The notes under the pieces are model-generated. The model ran no database searches. It had not been told where the DNA came from and saw only the letters and a list, made by a program, of their open reading frames with translations. DNA of 64,000 nucleotides. It comes from Labyrinthula sp. Ha (lineage: Eukaryota; Sar; Bigyra; Labyrinthulida; Labyrinthulaceae). Positions 11,903 through 23,587 of this stretch are shown in pieces. Position 1 is the first letter of the stretch, and every line of letters begins with the position of its first letter. The stretch spans positions 992,001 to 1,056,000 of the forward strand of contig JAALGZ010000005.1 of NCBI GenBank assembly GCA_015227615.1, given 5' to 3'. The position numbers and the translations under genes are program-made.

Positions 11903-13291
11903 CTAGTTAATCTTTAAAGAAGAGCTAAGTTGAGCGGCAAGATAATCTACCTCATCACTATCTTCTTCTTCGTCTGTAGCGTAATTCTCCTCCAGGGACC
12001 CCAAGGTGGAAAACTTGCAAACACTGATCAAATATTCCTTCATTTTCAACACCCCTGTCTCAGAGAACATGTTATCATCGAGTTCAATTTGCTCAAGACA
12101 AGGAAAACGAGCAATCATGCTCTTCAAAAGTTTTAATGTCTGCTTCACTTTGAGTTCATTCGTGTTCAAATACACTCTCTTTAATGAAAGTAAGGCATCC
12201 TTTCCATTTAGAGCCTCAATTAGAGTGTCAAGTTCTTCGCTTAACTCATTCTCCTGCAAACCAATTTCCTCTAGAACCTTTCTGTTCAAAAGAACATCTC
12301 CTAAAAGCTTCATCGTCTCCTCACTCGCACCAATTTCCAAAGCACTCAAATCTAAAACTCTCAGTAGTTTTAAGTAATTCTCATCAGCAATCACTTCAAG
12401 AACCTTTCCAACCCCTTCAACTTCTAAACCTGTGTCTTTTATATTACATTCCTCTAGAAGGGTAAGCTCTTTCAACACTTTTGCCAACAGATTAGCACCA
12501 TCCACACCAAACATTGAATCAGAGATATCAAGTGTTACTAAACTCTGTTTCAAACTAAATAGGGATTTAATCAATGCGGATCCTCCTTGCGCCTTAACTC
12601 GACAACTACTCATTCTCAAACTACGTAACTTAGAATGAACGGCGGCCTCCTCTAAAAACTTTGATAATGCAACTGCTCCACCACATCCACTCATGTTGTT
12701 ATGAAACTCTAAAGTAAATATGCTCTTTGAATCTAAGTAGGAACAAAGCAGTTCCATAGATAAAGCGCTTAATCCATTATTTCGAAAAAATATCTCTCGA
12801 GCAGATATTTTGCGAAGTGATCCTTCAAGTAGGCGAATGCCTTTTTCCCCAAGTGCATTTTCACTGAGATCAAGTTTTTTTGTTTGTTCAGAAAGACAGC
12901 TGGCACATAAAATATCCAGAACTTTTAACGCAATGCTTTCTTCTCGACCTGCTATTATGTCACTGAGATCGGCAACGAAGAGATGAGGAAGATCTGAAAG
13001 ATAATTAGCAAAAATTTGCGCGGAGTCCTCATCAAAGCTTTTTGTTGATAGGTGTACTTCGGTAACTGAGGATTTATCTATAGAAAGATACGGGAACAAT
13101 AGTTCTGAGGATCGCTCTGTCGTAAGAAGCTCTCGTTTGTTCCCTTTCCGTAAATCTATTGATTCATAGATTCTTTGGTTTTCAATAAGTTGGTTATCAA
13201 GGTTTAATTGTTTTTGGAGCCTGACTTTTAAAATGGTTAGCTCTTGCAGTAAGTTTTCTGCTCGGTCTGACTTCACATTTTCTGTGGACAT
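11903..13291 (-). CDS. RANGAP1: Ran GTPase-activating protein, leucine-rich repeat type (RanGAP1-like)
   Basis: This single-exon gene encodes 462 residues from ATG 13291. RanGAP stimulates GTP hydrolysis by Ran on the cytoplasmic side of the nuclear envelope and so maintains the direction of nuclear transport. Seen: an N-terminal helical segment of about 60 residues, then a run of RNase-inhibitor-type LRRs (LDLSENALGEKGI, EFHNNMSGCGGAVAL, LDISDSMFGVDGANLLAKVL), and a short acidic tail (DEEEDSDEVD) ending SSLKIN. The phrases SFDEDSAQ, ADLSDIIAGRE and LSENALGEKGIR match plant-type RanGAPs closely. The N-terminus lacks the WPP motif that plant proteins use to reach the envelope, so targeting must differ. 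An upstream in-frame TTG is ignored. The 99-residue membrane protein gene lies just upstream on the same strand. Confidence 0.92.
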   Translation of the reverse strand: MSTENVKSDRAENLLQELTILKVRLQKQLNLDNQLIENQRIYESIDLRKGNKRELLTTERSSELLFPYLSIDKSSVTEVHLSTKSFDEDSAQIFANYLSDLPHLFVADLSDIIAGREESIALKVLDILCASCLSEQTKKLDLSENALGEKGIRLLEGSLRKISAREIFFRNNGLSALSMELLCSYLDSKSIFTLEFHNNMSGCGGAVALSKFLEEAAVHSKLRSLRMSSCRVKAQGGSALIKSLFSLKQSLVTLDISDSMFGVDGANLLAKVLKELTLLEECNIKDTGLEVEGVGKVLEVIADENYLKLLRVLDLSALEIGASEETMKLLGDVLLNRKVLEEIGLQENELSEELDTLIEALNGKDALLSLKRVYLNTNELKVKQTLKLLKSMIARFPCLEQIELDDNMFSETGVLKMKEYLISVCKFSTLGSLEENYATDEEEDSDEVDYLAAQLSSSLKIN

Positions 13292-13390
13292 TTTGTCTTG
13301 AGTTCCTTGGTAACACAATATTACATTTATGTTTCAAATATCCAGATTCCTGAATAATCTAAGAACACCCTTAGTCATCCGCAGGCAGGA

Positions 13391-13714
13391 CTAGAAGATT
13401 GAGCTAAACAAAACGTCATAGTCTGAAAAATCTCTTTTAGTCAAGATTTTATATCTTTTGTCCATTATTTTTGCTCCTGTTTCGACGTTTAATGCTTTCT
13501 TTCTTGATCCTTCACGAATGCCAATTTTGTAAAGATCTTTCTTCGCATAAGTATTCCACAGAGCTAAACTTTCAAAAAAGAACACTAGGGTTGCCAAAAG
13601 AATTACTATAAGTAAGTAAATATATTGATAAATTGTGTAATGTACACTGTATAAGATAATATTGATGTACTAAGTGCGTGTTTTAGAAACTGTGGCGATA
13701 GCCATACAACTCAT
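13391..13714 (-). CDS. Small single-pass membrane protein, unknown
   Basis: I read two exons, 13714-13671 and 13646-13391, joined across a 24-bp GT-AG intron. The join restores one frame of exactly 100 codons including the stop. The product has 99 residues: a short N-terminus, a hydrophobic segment at about residues 20-45 (IYLLIVILLATLVFFFESL), and a basic C-terminal half (KKDLYKIGIREGSRKKALNV). The intron carries an in-frame stop, so without splicing the start would be lost. The size and layout would suit a small organelle or ER membrane subunit, but I recognise no family. The main doubt is the extreme shortness of the intron. The gene lies 99 bp upstream of the RanGAP start, on the same strand. 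Confidence 0.55.
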
Positions 13715-14805
13715 GGAAAACAAAATGTTATCATCGACGATTCTACATACTAGCGTCATTGATTTTTAAATAATATAAGAATTTAATCTCAAAGGATGGT
13801 AATATTGTACCAGAAAACTCAATATTAACGTTGATTTTTTTCATATCCAATCAGTCTTCCTCTTGCGAAATTTCATCCAAGAGAAGCATCGACCTTCAAG
13901 CTCAGTAAAATATATCATTTAAGCATATAGAATTTCAGTTTCAAAAACTAGTGCCAATCAAACTTTATTCAGACTAATACGTTAGTTCATTAGGATTTGT
14001 TTCCATCCTATGGTTTGTAAGTTGAGTATTAGCCAGAACAAATGCCAAAAGTGCACTATATTACTTAGCTCCTAGACTTTCAAGGCTTTTATATAGGGGA
14101 AAATGTCAAGCAAACATGTAGGAACTCACCAATTTGTTGAATCGTCTATTTCTAATAAGATGCTTGTTATCTCTTATTATAATTCTTTTCGAAATTGTAT
14201 GCCGGAAGAAACAGGACAGTTGTGAATTATCGGGAAGTTCGAAAGAAAATTTCTAATTGGAGACTACCTCTACAGAAAAAGACAAGATGTTGAATATTTT
14301 TAGGTTAATGTAACTTAAAGATTTTAACTTGCATCATTTCTGCTTTTCTATGGCTATAACACAACCATACGTAGGTTGGGAACTTAATTGCATAGATTCT
14401 CAAAACCTACACAATACCATGAACTCTATGACATCTCGACAGCATTTTTGTGAGAAGAAAAAAAAACAATGCAATATAAATGAAAGAACCGAGTCGCAAA
14501 AATGCGTAAAACAGGTAAGTACCGATTCCTTCCTGGTGTAGAGGTCCCGCGATCGACTTAAACTCATAATGAAGTTGTTTTGCAAAAACTAAACTTTACT
14601 CCCGGACTTCTAGTCTTTAAAAATTATTTCTAATTAAAAATTAATACTGATATTATATTTTAAGTTTATGGAGCAGAAAGCTAAAGTACGTGGATATACC
14701 TATTCTTTGAGTCTATTGATACCTACTAATTCAAATTGATTTGACGAAAGTATAGCAATCCACACTGCGTCGGACATAAATATACTGATAAATTTCCATT
14801 CGCAC

Positions 14806-15530
14806 TTGGTATATTCAATAAATAGGAATGTATCCATTATGTATCTTTTGTTATTAACAAATGTACCTGGGGTTGGTGTTCATATGCTGGAAAACCGAGA
14901 GCAACTTAGATTATTAATATACAATGATCGCTTAAGGGAATTACTTCTTACTGGAAAAAATTCAATATCCTATCTCATGTATAACTCTGAAGCAACGTTA
15001 TAAAAAATCCCTTTAAATTCTTTAAACAGAAGACTTATTAAGTGCTACAGTTCTGATCTCCAATTATTAACACCGTATATGATGTATATATGTAGCTATA
15101 TTATCTGTTTATCCAGGGAAACTTTGCAAATTATTAAAAATCATAGAGTCTTTAACATGAAGCACAAGATTTGTTTGCGATAAGAATTGGCGAGATATTT
15201 TCAGTAAGAGTTGTCTATTTATGAGTTAGAAATAGGCTATGAATCTTTGCGGCTTGATATCATTAGCTACGCACATGAGTAACAATCATTAAAATTCAAC
15301 AAAAAAATAATGTCCTTAACCCGTTTCATTGCAAAACTTGGATATTCTTGATATCGTTTCATATCTGGTACTGAAACCAAATTCCTTCACATGGAACCCT
15401 TTGTGCCGGATTCTGGCATTTTTATTTCTTCATCGGAGGCAGTCAATATGATACATGGTATACACTTCATATGAAGCTAGAGATCCCACAATCTGTATTC
15501 AGTTGAGGTAAATTGCAACAGTAGTTGTAA
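14806..15530 (+). pseudogene. Frame-preserved coding relic, family unknown
   Basis: A single reading frame stays protein-like for about 240 codons and contains only about seven stops, fewer than such AT-rich DNA should give. Its phrases include NREQLRLLIYNDRLRELLLT and KFLHMEPFVPDSGIFISSSE. The second weakly resembles TFLEMDPFQKNVIVQ in the relic at 59.4-60.4 kb, so the two may descend from one dispersed family. No function is recognised. Confidence 0.3.
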
Positions 15531-15759
15531 TTTGTAGCTACCATTAAGTGACTTACGTTTCTCTTTATTTTTAACCTTGCCAGGGCAGTTCTGATAGTGC
15601 GCAGATACCTTTCTCCTTAAGATAACCAAGTAATCTAAGGAACTGGGTTGAAATGTGAAAAAAGAATTTAGCTACTAGCTTTTGTACATTAAATTTTCTT
15701 ACTTTTAATCTAGTTTCTCATTTTTTTTCTCCCTACATAAGATCTGCTGCTCCTCGACT

Positions 15760-16343
15760 AATCTTTCATTAGCAGGTGGTTTCGGTTTCTGTGGCGCTAG
15801 TTTCTTCACTAAGATCTCCAGTTTCACTACTGTCTTTCCTCTAATTATAGTATCTACCCATTTTTTCAACTATTATCCTAGCAAATCTCCAGCTACTTAT
15901 GGTATTCCTACATAAATCCCTTAGTATCATGTCCTTGGCTTCAACGCCTCGATCTCCGTGTACGGATGCCATAGCTGGTTCACTCTTCCTCTCTATTGGG
16001 CACCTTAGGAACTAGAATATGGGTGGTAAAAGCATTCGTTACAGCTCGAGCTGTTTCCAGGTAGTCGCATATATTCTATTCACTACTTCTTTTAACTCTC
16101 TAATAGGCTAAGTATCCGCACTGTTTCCGGCAAAGCAACATTTTGACGCGATTCTCCTGGTTTAGCAATAAGTAAAAAGTGTATATAAAGTAGATCTTTA
16201 ACCTTTACTTTAATGAAAGCCAAATTTTTTCTGGCTTGCTCTAGATGAAGAATGCAATTTGGCAAATGACATAATAATAAAGAGAATGGTTTTAGAGTAT
16301 TGTCGACGGCAAGCCTGCCACTTACACGGCTTCTAGAATCCAT
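15760..16343 (-). pseudogene. Possible decayed gene, family unknown
   Basis: An 83-codon frame from ATG 16343 (MDSRSRVSGRLAVDNTLKPF) is followed, in another frame, by a clean stretch at about 16.0-15.85 kb. That stretch contains MASVHGDRGVEAKDMILRDL and FARIIVEKMGRYY, then an acidic Thr/Ser-rich segment. The pieces look coding but are not contiguous. This could be a broken gene or an intron-containing gene whose structure I cannot resolve. Confidence 0.35.
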
Positions 16344-17107
16344 ATAACAAGTGTCAGGAGTAGAAACAGTAGAGATTCATGCTCTTAAACCCAAAAAATT
16401 ATTTCTTACCATATAGATAAATTATCTAAGGTAAGATCCTATACATATGAAAGTCATTAAATTCATTTTGATCAGAGGTCAAACGAGTCTTTTATCTAAG
16501 TAATCCCTTGAAAACTGTTAGTAGGTTTTCTACTTCTACCTCCAAGTTATGTTATATAATTTCTGCTATATTACGATGCCTTGCAAGTATAAGCAGCTTA
16601 TTACTGTAAAGTACCTTAGCTTTTGCGATATGGAATATAGTATTTAGGCAGCGCCAGGAAATGGAACATGTGTTCATGGAACAAATATATGTTTATAGTT
16701 CCCCCCTGATAATGAAGAACAGATTTAATACCAAGCACAGCTATGAAAAAATTCCACTCTTTCATGCTAGAGTCACAGAATTGACAAGTAAAGAATATAG
16801 TTAACTTTTAGCAGCCACCTGGAGTGAGATGTCTCCTGCGACCAAATGCTCAAACTATGCATGGGGTCTTCAGCTAGCTTAATCCTCGCTCAAACTTTTT
16901 TGGAAAATTGACATAACTGAAAGGATGCTTCTTGGTATACTCACCCAGTGGCAACAAACACAGCTTGAAGTCTTCGTGTAAGGCCAGTTCAGGTTTGGTG
17001 CTATGTAGCAAACCGTGGATATTTTGGGTAGTTTTCCAACTCGCTACAGCAAGAGGCGAAATAGAAAAGATTTTGAAAGAGAATTCACAAATAAAATTTA
17101 CTTATAT

Positions 17108-20100
17108 ATGAGTCTTATACAAAAGAGTAAGAAAAGGTCTTTGCCAGGTATATAGTTATGTTAAAAACTAGCCGTGAATATGGTATGCTTTCTTACTTTG
17201 CTAATACGTTTGTCTCCTTCTTATATCTTAGGCAAGATCAATGAGATGAAGCTCTACTTCTACCAAGGCAATAAGTACGTTAACCTATTTCTTTATTCTT
17301 AGCTCTGTAGTTAAAAATCTGCTTCTGGATTGTATGAAAGAGATTAGCAAGAAATTAAATGAGAACCATGATACTTATTCTGACAACATTGAACTCATCT
17401 CTGAGTTGAGTATTCTTGCAGAGCAATTAGTACTATTTAAGAAGTTTTCAGTTGCCGAAAAACTGATGTCAAAATTAAAGACTGCAACGTTGCATCACTT
17501 TGGAAAAAATCATCTCCTCACATCTGATATCTTGAGTTGTATTGCTGCCTTCTACTTTGCATGTGTAAAGTTGCAGATAAGAGATGTGAAAACTCCACTA
17601 ATGAATGCCTTGAAATATGCAAAGGCTGCACTTAAGATTCGTGTTCGTAACTTTCAAAACCAGAAGAGAGAGGATCTATTATATTTTGTGGCAACTTCGC
17701 ATGTGAATTTAGCTATGATCATCAAAAAGCAAGCAGAAAAAGAAGATTTTGTTAATAGAAGTGTGAATGAAAACCTTCTGGACAACCTTCATAATGCAAG
17801 AGATATTTATGAGGATCTATTTGGCACTGAAAGTCTGCAATTCCTACAGATTCAACTTCAATTCTTTGAGTTTTACCACAATATAAATAGTTTGACAGAA
17901 ATGTTTGACTACTTGCGAAAAGGCTTCCAGTTATCTCATCTCTTACTTGGCAAATCTCATGAATTAACCTCTTTTCTGCTCGAAAAACTTAAAAGTTATC
18001 ACCTGCGATATTACACGAAGCTCACGTCCTTCCAAACTGTAGACTCAACGCCCAAGCTCTTGCCTTTGTTGAATTCAGTAGAAGATCAGGGCTTAATTGG
18101 TAAAGAGGAACCTGACAAGGATAACCAGATAGTTCCTTCTCAAGCAGAACTAGATGAAAATTATATTGAGACGACGTTGTTACGGACAGTCTTGAGTGTT
18201 CACAAGCTTAAACTAATACCTGAGTTAAGGTCATACGTGATGGATTATCTACAGAGGAAACAGGCAGCCGTACTTCCCACTAGAGAGTTGGTGGAATACG
18301 TAAGTGAAATTCACCCCAAGTCGTCGGACACACTTTTGCACCTATTGCGAGTAGAGAAGCTGAAGAAAAATAAGGAGGCACAGGAAAAACAAATGCTCAT
18401 TGTGAGTATAAAAAATTTGCGTGCAAATAAATCTGTGCAAAATAGGAGCATAATTTGGCGTTTAAAGGCATTATCAGAGCAGGGTAGGTTGCTGCGGATA
18501 ACAAATAACTCAGCTATAAATCCTTTCAAGCTGTCTCCAGGATCAAAAAGGGATGAATATTTGGCAGATATCCGCTCTAGTGGTTTGCAGAACTCAACGA
18601 AGGAAGATGCTTATTCCACTCTCAATGAAATACATAAAGAACCCAATGTGCTTCAAGATAGCCCAGCTGAGGAAAATGATGTAGAAAAAGTCCCGGAGGT
18701 CGTTTCAAGAACACAAGCTCTTTCTGAGGTGGCTCAAGAAAATGATACTGAGGCCGTTGTTGATGGAGGAAACGAACAGGTTCAGATATTGGATTCTGTT
18801 GAAGTTTCTAAACACGAGATAGAAGAGCAACGGAAATCGAGCTCTTTTTTTCTACCTGAGGGATTCGCCTTTGGTGCTGATACCCAACCCAACCTAACTG
18901 AACCTCTTAACCTTCAAACCAGCTTTACTGCTGATATTAAGCCCGAAACCCCCCATGAAGTATCAGAAACTGGGATGAATATGGAGTCATTAGTTCCCAC
19001 TCAGGATAATGTCGTTCATCCTCTTGGGAAGGAAACAGAGATAGCTCAAATCACGGAGCAAGTTGCGGGTTATACTGATGACACTGCTGAGAAACAGTCT
19101 TATGCAATTAAGGAAAACTGCAAACGGGAAGACGGTCCATCTCGGCCGCAATATATACCAACATTTTATGGAACTAGCCCAAACCCAGAGGAAACTAAAA
19201 CTGAAGAACCTTCGCCAGAAGAAGAGAAGAGCAGTTCTCAAGAGATCAACAATCTGCCTTCATGTGTTGAATCGGGAATCTCTTTGATAATAGAGACAGG
19301 TGAGGCCGTAGTTTCTGATGAACAAAATAATGATCGAGGACCAGCAGTAATAGATCGAAGCAATAGTCCAAATGTTCGAAGTCTTATTAGTATGTTTGAA
19401 AGTAGTACAACCTCTTCTAGTCCACGTGACGGTAACAGATCTAATGTTGGAAGTCCGAAGCCAAAAAAGAGTAACCCCGTTGACGAAAAAGATAAAGAAC
19501 AGCATACTGTGGAGGGCACTTGCTCAAACGATTTGGAACCGAGAAAAACTTCTGAACTAGCACCGGAAAAGAAGGCCGAAATTCCAGATGCAATCCTGCC
19601 TAGTCCCTCTAATATGGCTCCAACTCTGACAAAGAAAATAGAAGCTGTTCAAATCGAGATGGAAACTGCCAGCGTTAATGATTGCGATTCTCAAAAAATG
19701 GCTAATCGGGTTGAAGAAAAACCTGCATTAGATGACGGAGACAAAGACTCCTTCACTGAAAGTGAATCTAGTGAGGAAGATAAGATTTACCCAGAAGTTG
19801 TTGAAATGCTTCTAGAAGGTCTTGAAGAAGATAAAAAGCAAGTTAATGTCGCTGGTAACCCTCCGGAAATAATTGTGCTTACGAAAGCAGATACTGCAAG
19901 TTTTACCAGAGAAGATGAGAAGACTATCGAAGTTCAGTTTTCTTCTAAACTTGCTGGGGAAAAACTAGAAAAAGAAGTATTGAAGGAGCTTAGGGATGAG
20001 ATCCTAGAGTCGATTTTAAGTTTAGGTGTACTGAAAGCTGTAAACGAAGTAGGAATACCTACACATTTGGCTCCTAATAAGGAAGTCACGACTCCCATGG

Positions 20101-21323
20101 AATCAGTTCTTGCTGATGAAGTAGAGTTGACTCCAGTGCTTTTCAATGAGTCCGCCATTGAAGGGGCGGTTATAGACTCCAATAGTATCGGGCAAGGCCA
20201 AGTACATGAAATAGAATCAGTAAGTGTTGTGGATAATGCCGTTGAAGGTGCAGTGCCTTATGAACTGCCTAAAACTATTTCTAATGTCGCCTTGAACCAC
20301 TCAAATGGTGAGAAGAATCTGGATGTTAATGTGGAACCAACCATAGAAGCTCAAAGCGAAGCAAGCGAAGAGCAAGACTTCTTAGCGAATGATAACAATC
20401 GTGCTTATGATCCCAGTCATGTGGAAATAAGAAAGAGGGTAGAAAGCGATCAATCAGATAAACCAATAATACCACTTACCGGAACTGAAGTGAGCGAAAT
20501 AATCTCAGCTATATCTAGTACTCCTTCAGCTGTTGCAAAACATAAACCTGAGCTGGTTGATGTAGAGGACGAATCGATTGAGGATCCAAATGAAAGTTTT
20601 TTCTTCAGGTATACCCGAACCATTCAAGGGATACTTGATTTCAAGTTTAACAGTGTGAGCAATAGTAGCTTAAGAGAGTTAGATGAGTTTGTATCTCACT
20701 TCTTGCAACAGGAACCACCAGCCAAAATCACTGAACTTTCTCAAGCAACAAAGAACAAGTTTGATTTAGATTTGAAGGAGATAAGAAAGTCAATTAAGGA
20801 TTTTCGTAACTTCAAAGAAGCCCTTGAAACTGGACGAAACCTGAAAAGTGTATTGGCCTCTCTGGAGAACCTTCCAGGGGTCAAGAAAGTATTAGCGTTA
20901 TGTGTTGCCTTTTTGCAAGCTAATTTTAAGGAGTTGACACCATCGCTTTCGACAATAGTTAGTAAGGTTCGGTTGTTCCATGATCCAAAGAACACGGAGA
21001 TAATGCGCGAAACGTTGTCGCAGGAGGAACAAGATGGTTTGTCCGAGCTGTTGGACAATATTCAAAGACTTATGTCCTGCCATTTAGATGTTCCATCTTT
21101 TCTGAAAACTCTACAGGAAATTAAAGATTTGCAAAGCCTTCTTACCCTGGACATTGAGCGAGTCTCCGAAGTACTTAATTTTGATTTTAGGGAAGAGTTC
21201 ATTAAGTTCTTTATATTGATCGGAGAAACAGATAAAGCAGAGAACAGAAAGTTTGAGGAAGTTGCCCAATGCCTTAGTGATTTGCTTTTAGTGTGTTCAG
21301 TATTGATCCGGAAGGAGCCGTGA
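17108..21323 (+). CDS. Large TPR-like, acidic, mostly disordered protein, unknown
   Basis: I read three exons, 17108-17147, 17232-17274 and 17303-21323, with introns of 84 and 28 bp, giving 1367 residues. The second intron is well supported: it joins MKLYFYQGNN to SVVKNLLLDCMKEI in frame. The first is less certain, so translation could instead begin at ATG 17246. The N-terminal 230 residues are helical and TPR-like, in the style of kinesin-light-chain repeats (MNALKYAKAALKIR, NLHNARDIYEDLFG). A middle region of about 800 residues is acidic, rich in E, S, P, D and V, and probably disordered. The last 220 residues are again helical (SKVRLFHDPKNTEIMRETLS). No enzyme motif is visible. A scaffold role is a guess from architecture. 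Confidence 0.8.
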
Positions 21324-21896
21324 TGATTACGTTATCCCTCTTGCTATGAAAGGGGTGTTGCCCTTGATAATGTCAATCACTAGCTTTGCAAGTTCTGAGA
21401 GTCCAGTTTTTATTATATCTCAAAAAAATATTTATCGAGCTTCAAATTCTAAAGTAGTCTTTGGCTTCCAATTTTTTCATTCTGGCTTACTATTTTTGTT
21501 TCCTCCGCATGTGTTAAGGTATTTTTTCCAAGTGTTTGAGCAGCTTGACAGGTAAGGCTACAAGCTGTACAACTAATATACCTAGGAAGCTGTGCCTGCA
21601 CCTTATGCTCACTTATTTGATACGGTGATACTAAACTAGAGAACCTAAACTAACTTTCAAAGTACTTCGTTAACTACTTTTATAATCAATATTTCAATCT
21701 CACTATGATTCAGGAAGAAACTGAATTTCCATTTTTTTCAGCCATTTCGTGTATTTACCATTTAATTTTATCTTTTCTTTCACGAAGGCGGTGGATTTTA
21801 GTATCTCTTTTATATTTTTTTGCGTTGTATACGAGTTAGTCACAAACAACATGCTGCCACGTCATTACTTACTTGAAAAAGTTTCTACGAAAAGGA
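21324..21896. other. Intergenic region upstream of the decarboxylase
   Basis: This 570-bp AT-rich, T-rich spacer holds the 3' end of the TPR-like gene and the promoter of the decarboxylase. No other feature is apparent. Confidence 0.5.
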
Positions 21897-23252
21897 ATGA
21901 AACTCGAAACAGTATTGCAAGAAGCGGTAAACCAAGGCTTGCTAACATCTACAATTCCACAGAAAACAAGCTTTAATGCTAAGCTTTCAGATCAATCTGT
22001 TTCCGAAGTAGTATCATCTGTGGACTCTACAACCCCGTGTGCGTTTTTCTATGATGTTAGTGAATACAAACGGAGTTTGAAGGAACTGACAGAGGCTTTC
22101 CCGAAGCATTTTTTCCACGCAGTTGCTATCAAAAATAACCCAGTAACTAACTTCTTGAAACTTCAAAAGTCGTTTTCAACCCAGTTTGGAGCGGAATGTG
22201 CGTCATTTGGTGAAGTGGTTCAATCACTAAAAGTGTACGAACCGAACCAAATAGTTTTCGATTCACCCTGTAAAACCTACGAAGAGATCAGAGCCTCTAT
22301 TCTACTTGGTTTACATATCAACCTAGATAACCTTCAAGAACTTTCTCTTCTAAACTTAGCTATTTCAGAGGTTGGCCAAGAGGTCTTCGAAAGTAAAGGA
22401 GCAGTAGTTGGACTAAGGATAAATCCACTTGTAGGTTGGGGCAAGATTGCTGAGCTCAGTGTTTCAACAAAAAAATCTAAATTTGGAACTATTGTTGATG
22501 AAGAAGTGATTCACCAGATTGCTAAAAATGATTTTGTCACATGCGTTCATGTTCATACTGGATCCAACGGGATGGATTTAGAACAGTTGGTAATGGGTGC
22601 TAGGGTAGCTGTCGACTTTGCGTTACGGGTAAATGAAGAAAGAGGGGAGAAGGGAATAAACTCGAGGATGACTTGCATTGATATAGGTGGTGGCTTGCCT
22701 AAGCAGTTTGTGTTTCGCTATGATGAATATGCTGCTCAGTTAGAAAAAAAGGTTCCCGAATTGTTTGATGGAACAATTTTGAAGGTAGTTACAGAGTTTG
22801 GATCTGTATTGAATGAAAGGCTAGGATTCTTTGCATCTCGAGTTCAATATACGAAAGAAAATGATGAGAACAATGTAATTCTTGTTCATGGTGGAAGCGA
22901 TGTCTTTGTTAGAAATTGCTATTGTCCTGGGAAGTTTGTTACCTACCCATATTTTATATTGGATAAAGATGGCAAGAACAAGAAAGGGGACACCTTCAAA
23001 GAATATGATATTGCAGGACCTTTGTGTTTTTCCGGGGACGTTCTTGCCAAGAAGGTGCAGTTACATGTCGCAGAGCAAAATGATATCCTAGTTGTGAAAA
23101 ACTGTGGGGGAAACACCTGCAGTTTGAAAAATATGCATTGTAGTAGAAATCTCCCAGCAATATATGGATATCAAAAAACTTTAAATGGCGTTGATTTTGA
23201 AGTTTTGAAAACGCAGCAAAATGTTACATCTACGGTTAGTATTTGGGATTAG
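21897..23252 (+). CDS. PLP-dependent decarboxylase, fold type III (diaminopimelate/ornithine/arginine decarboxylase family)
   Basis: The product has 451 residues from ATG 21897. The frame continues slightly upstream, but only to a TTG. It has the group IV decarboxylase layout: an alanine-racemase-like barrel with the PLP lysine in HAVAIKNNP (Lys79), the HTGS motif near 220-223, the phosphate-binding glycines CIDIGGGLP (264-266) and a following EFGS segment. The C-terminal beta domain has PLCFSGDVLA (Cys377, Asp381), which supplies active-site residues across the dimer. The end motif NCGGNTCSL replaces the usual GAY-type segment. The TEFGS motif also differs from the common EPGR, so the substrate may not be standard diaminopimelate or ornithine. 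It probably decarboxylates an amino acid or feeds polyamine or lysine metabolism; the substrate is unassigned. Confidence 0.85.
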   Translation: MKLETVLQEAVNQGLLTSTIPQKTSFNAKLSDQSVSEVVSSVDSTTPCAFFYDVSEYKRSLKELTEAFPKHFFHAVAIKNNPVTNFLKLQKSFSTQFGAECASFGEVVQSLKVYEPNQIVFDSPCKTYEEIRASILLGLHINLDNLQELSLLNLAISEVGQEVFESKGAVVGLRINPLVGWGKIAELSVSTKKSKFGTIVDEEVIHQIAKNDFVTCVHVHTGSNGMDLEQLVMGARVAVDFALRVNEERGEKGINSRMTCIDIGGGLPKQFVFRYDEYAAQLEKKVPELFDGTILKVVTEFGSVLNERLGFFASRVQYTKENDENNVILVHGGSDVFVRNCYCPGKFVTYPYFILDKDGKNKKGDTFKEYDIAGPLCFSGDVLAKKVQLHVAEQNDILVVKNCGGNTCSLKNMHCSRNLPAIYGYQKTLNGVDFEVLKTQQNVTSTVSIWD

Positions 23253-23587
23253 AAATTGTCCAGGTCTGCTGCTAGTGTTAATATATAATGATAGCTTAGA
23301 TTAGGTAAAGGGTCGTCACTTCAGTCGCAGTTTTCAATAGTTAAAGATCTTTAACGGTGGTTACCAGAGAGATAAGTAATAGTAACAAACTTATAAACAT
23401 TAACTTTACTTAAGCTAGCAATTTCCAATTTCAACAGGTATTAAATAATGAATATTTTCAATTATATATAAAACTAACTATTACAATAAATTCAGTTATA
23501 TCTCTCAACTTAGACAGAACCCAGGTGTAAACATAACTTACATCAGTTTTTCAAATGTCAAAACTCAGTGGACATAAATATATTCAG
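23253..23587. other. Short convergent intergenic spacer
   Basis: About 335 bp of AT-rich DNA separate the stops of the decarboxylase and the minus-strand unknown gene. I see only 3' flanking sequence here. Confidence 0.5.

Larger units (their letters stand above)
13715..17107. other. Gene-poor stretch
   Basis: No intact gene is visible over 3.4 kb. Two relics, one on each strand, are listed separately. The remainder is AT-rich and shows no repeats that I could detect. The promoter of the TPR-like gene should lie near the right end. Confidence 0.5.
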
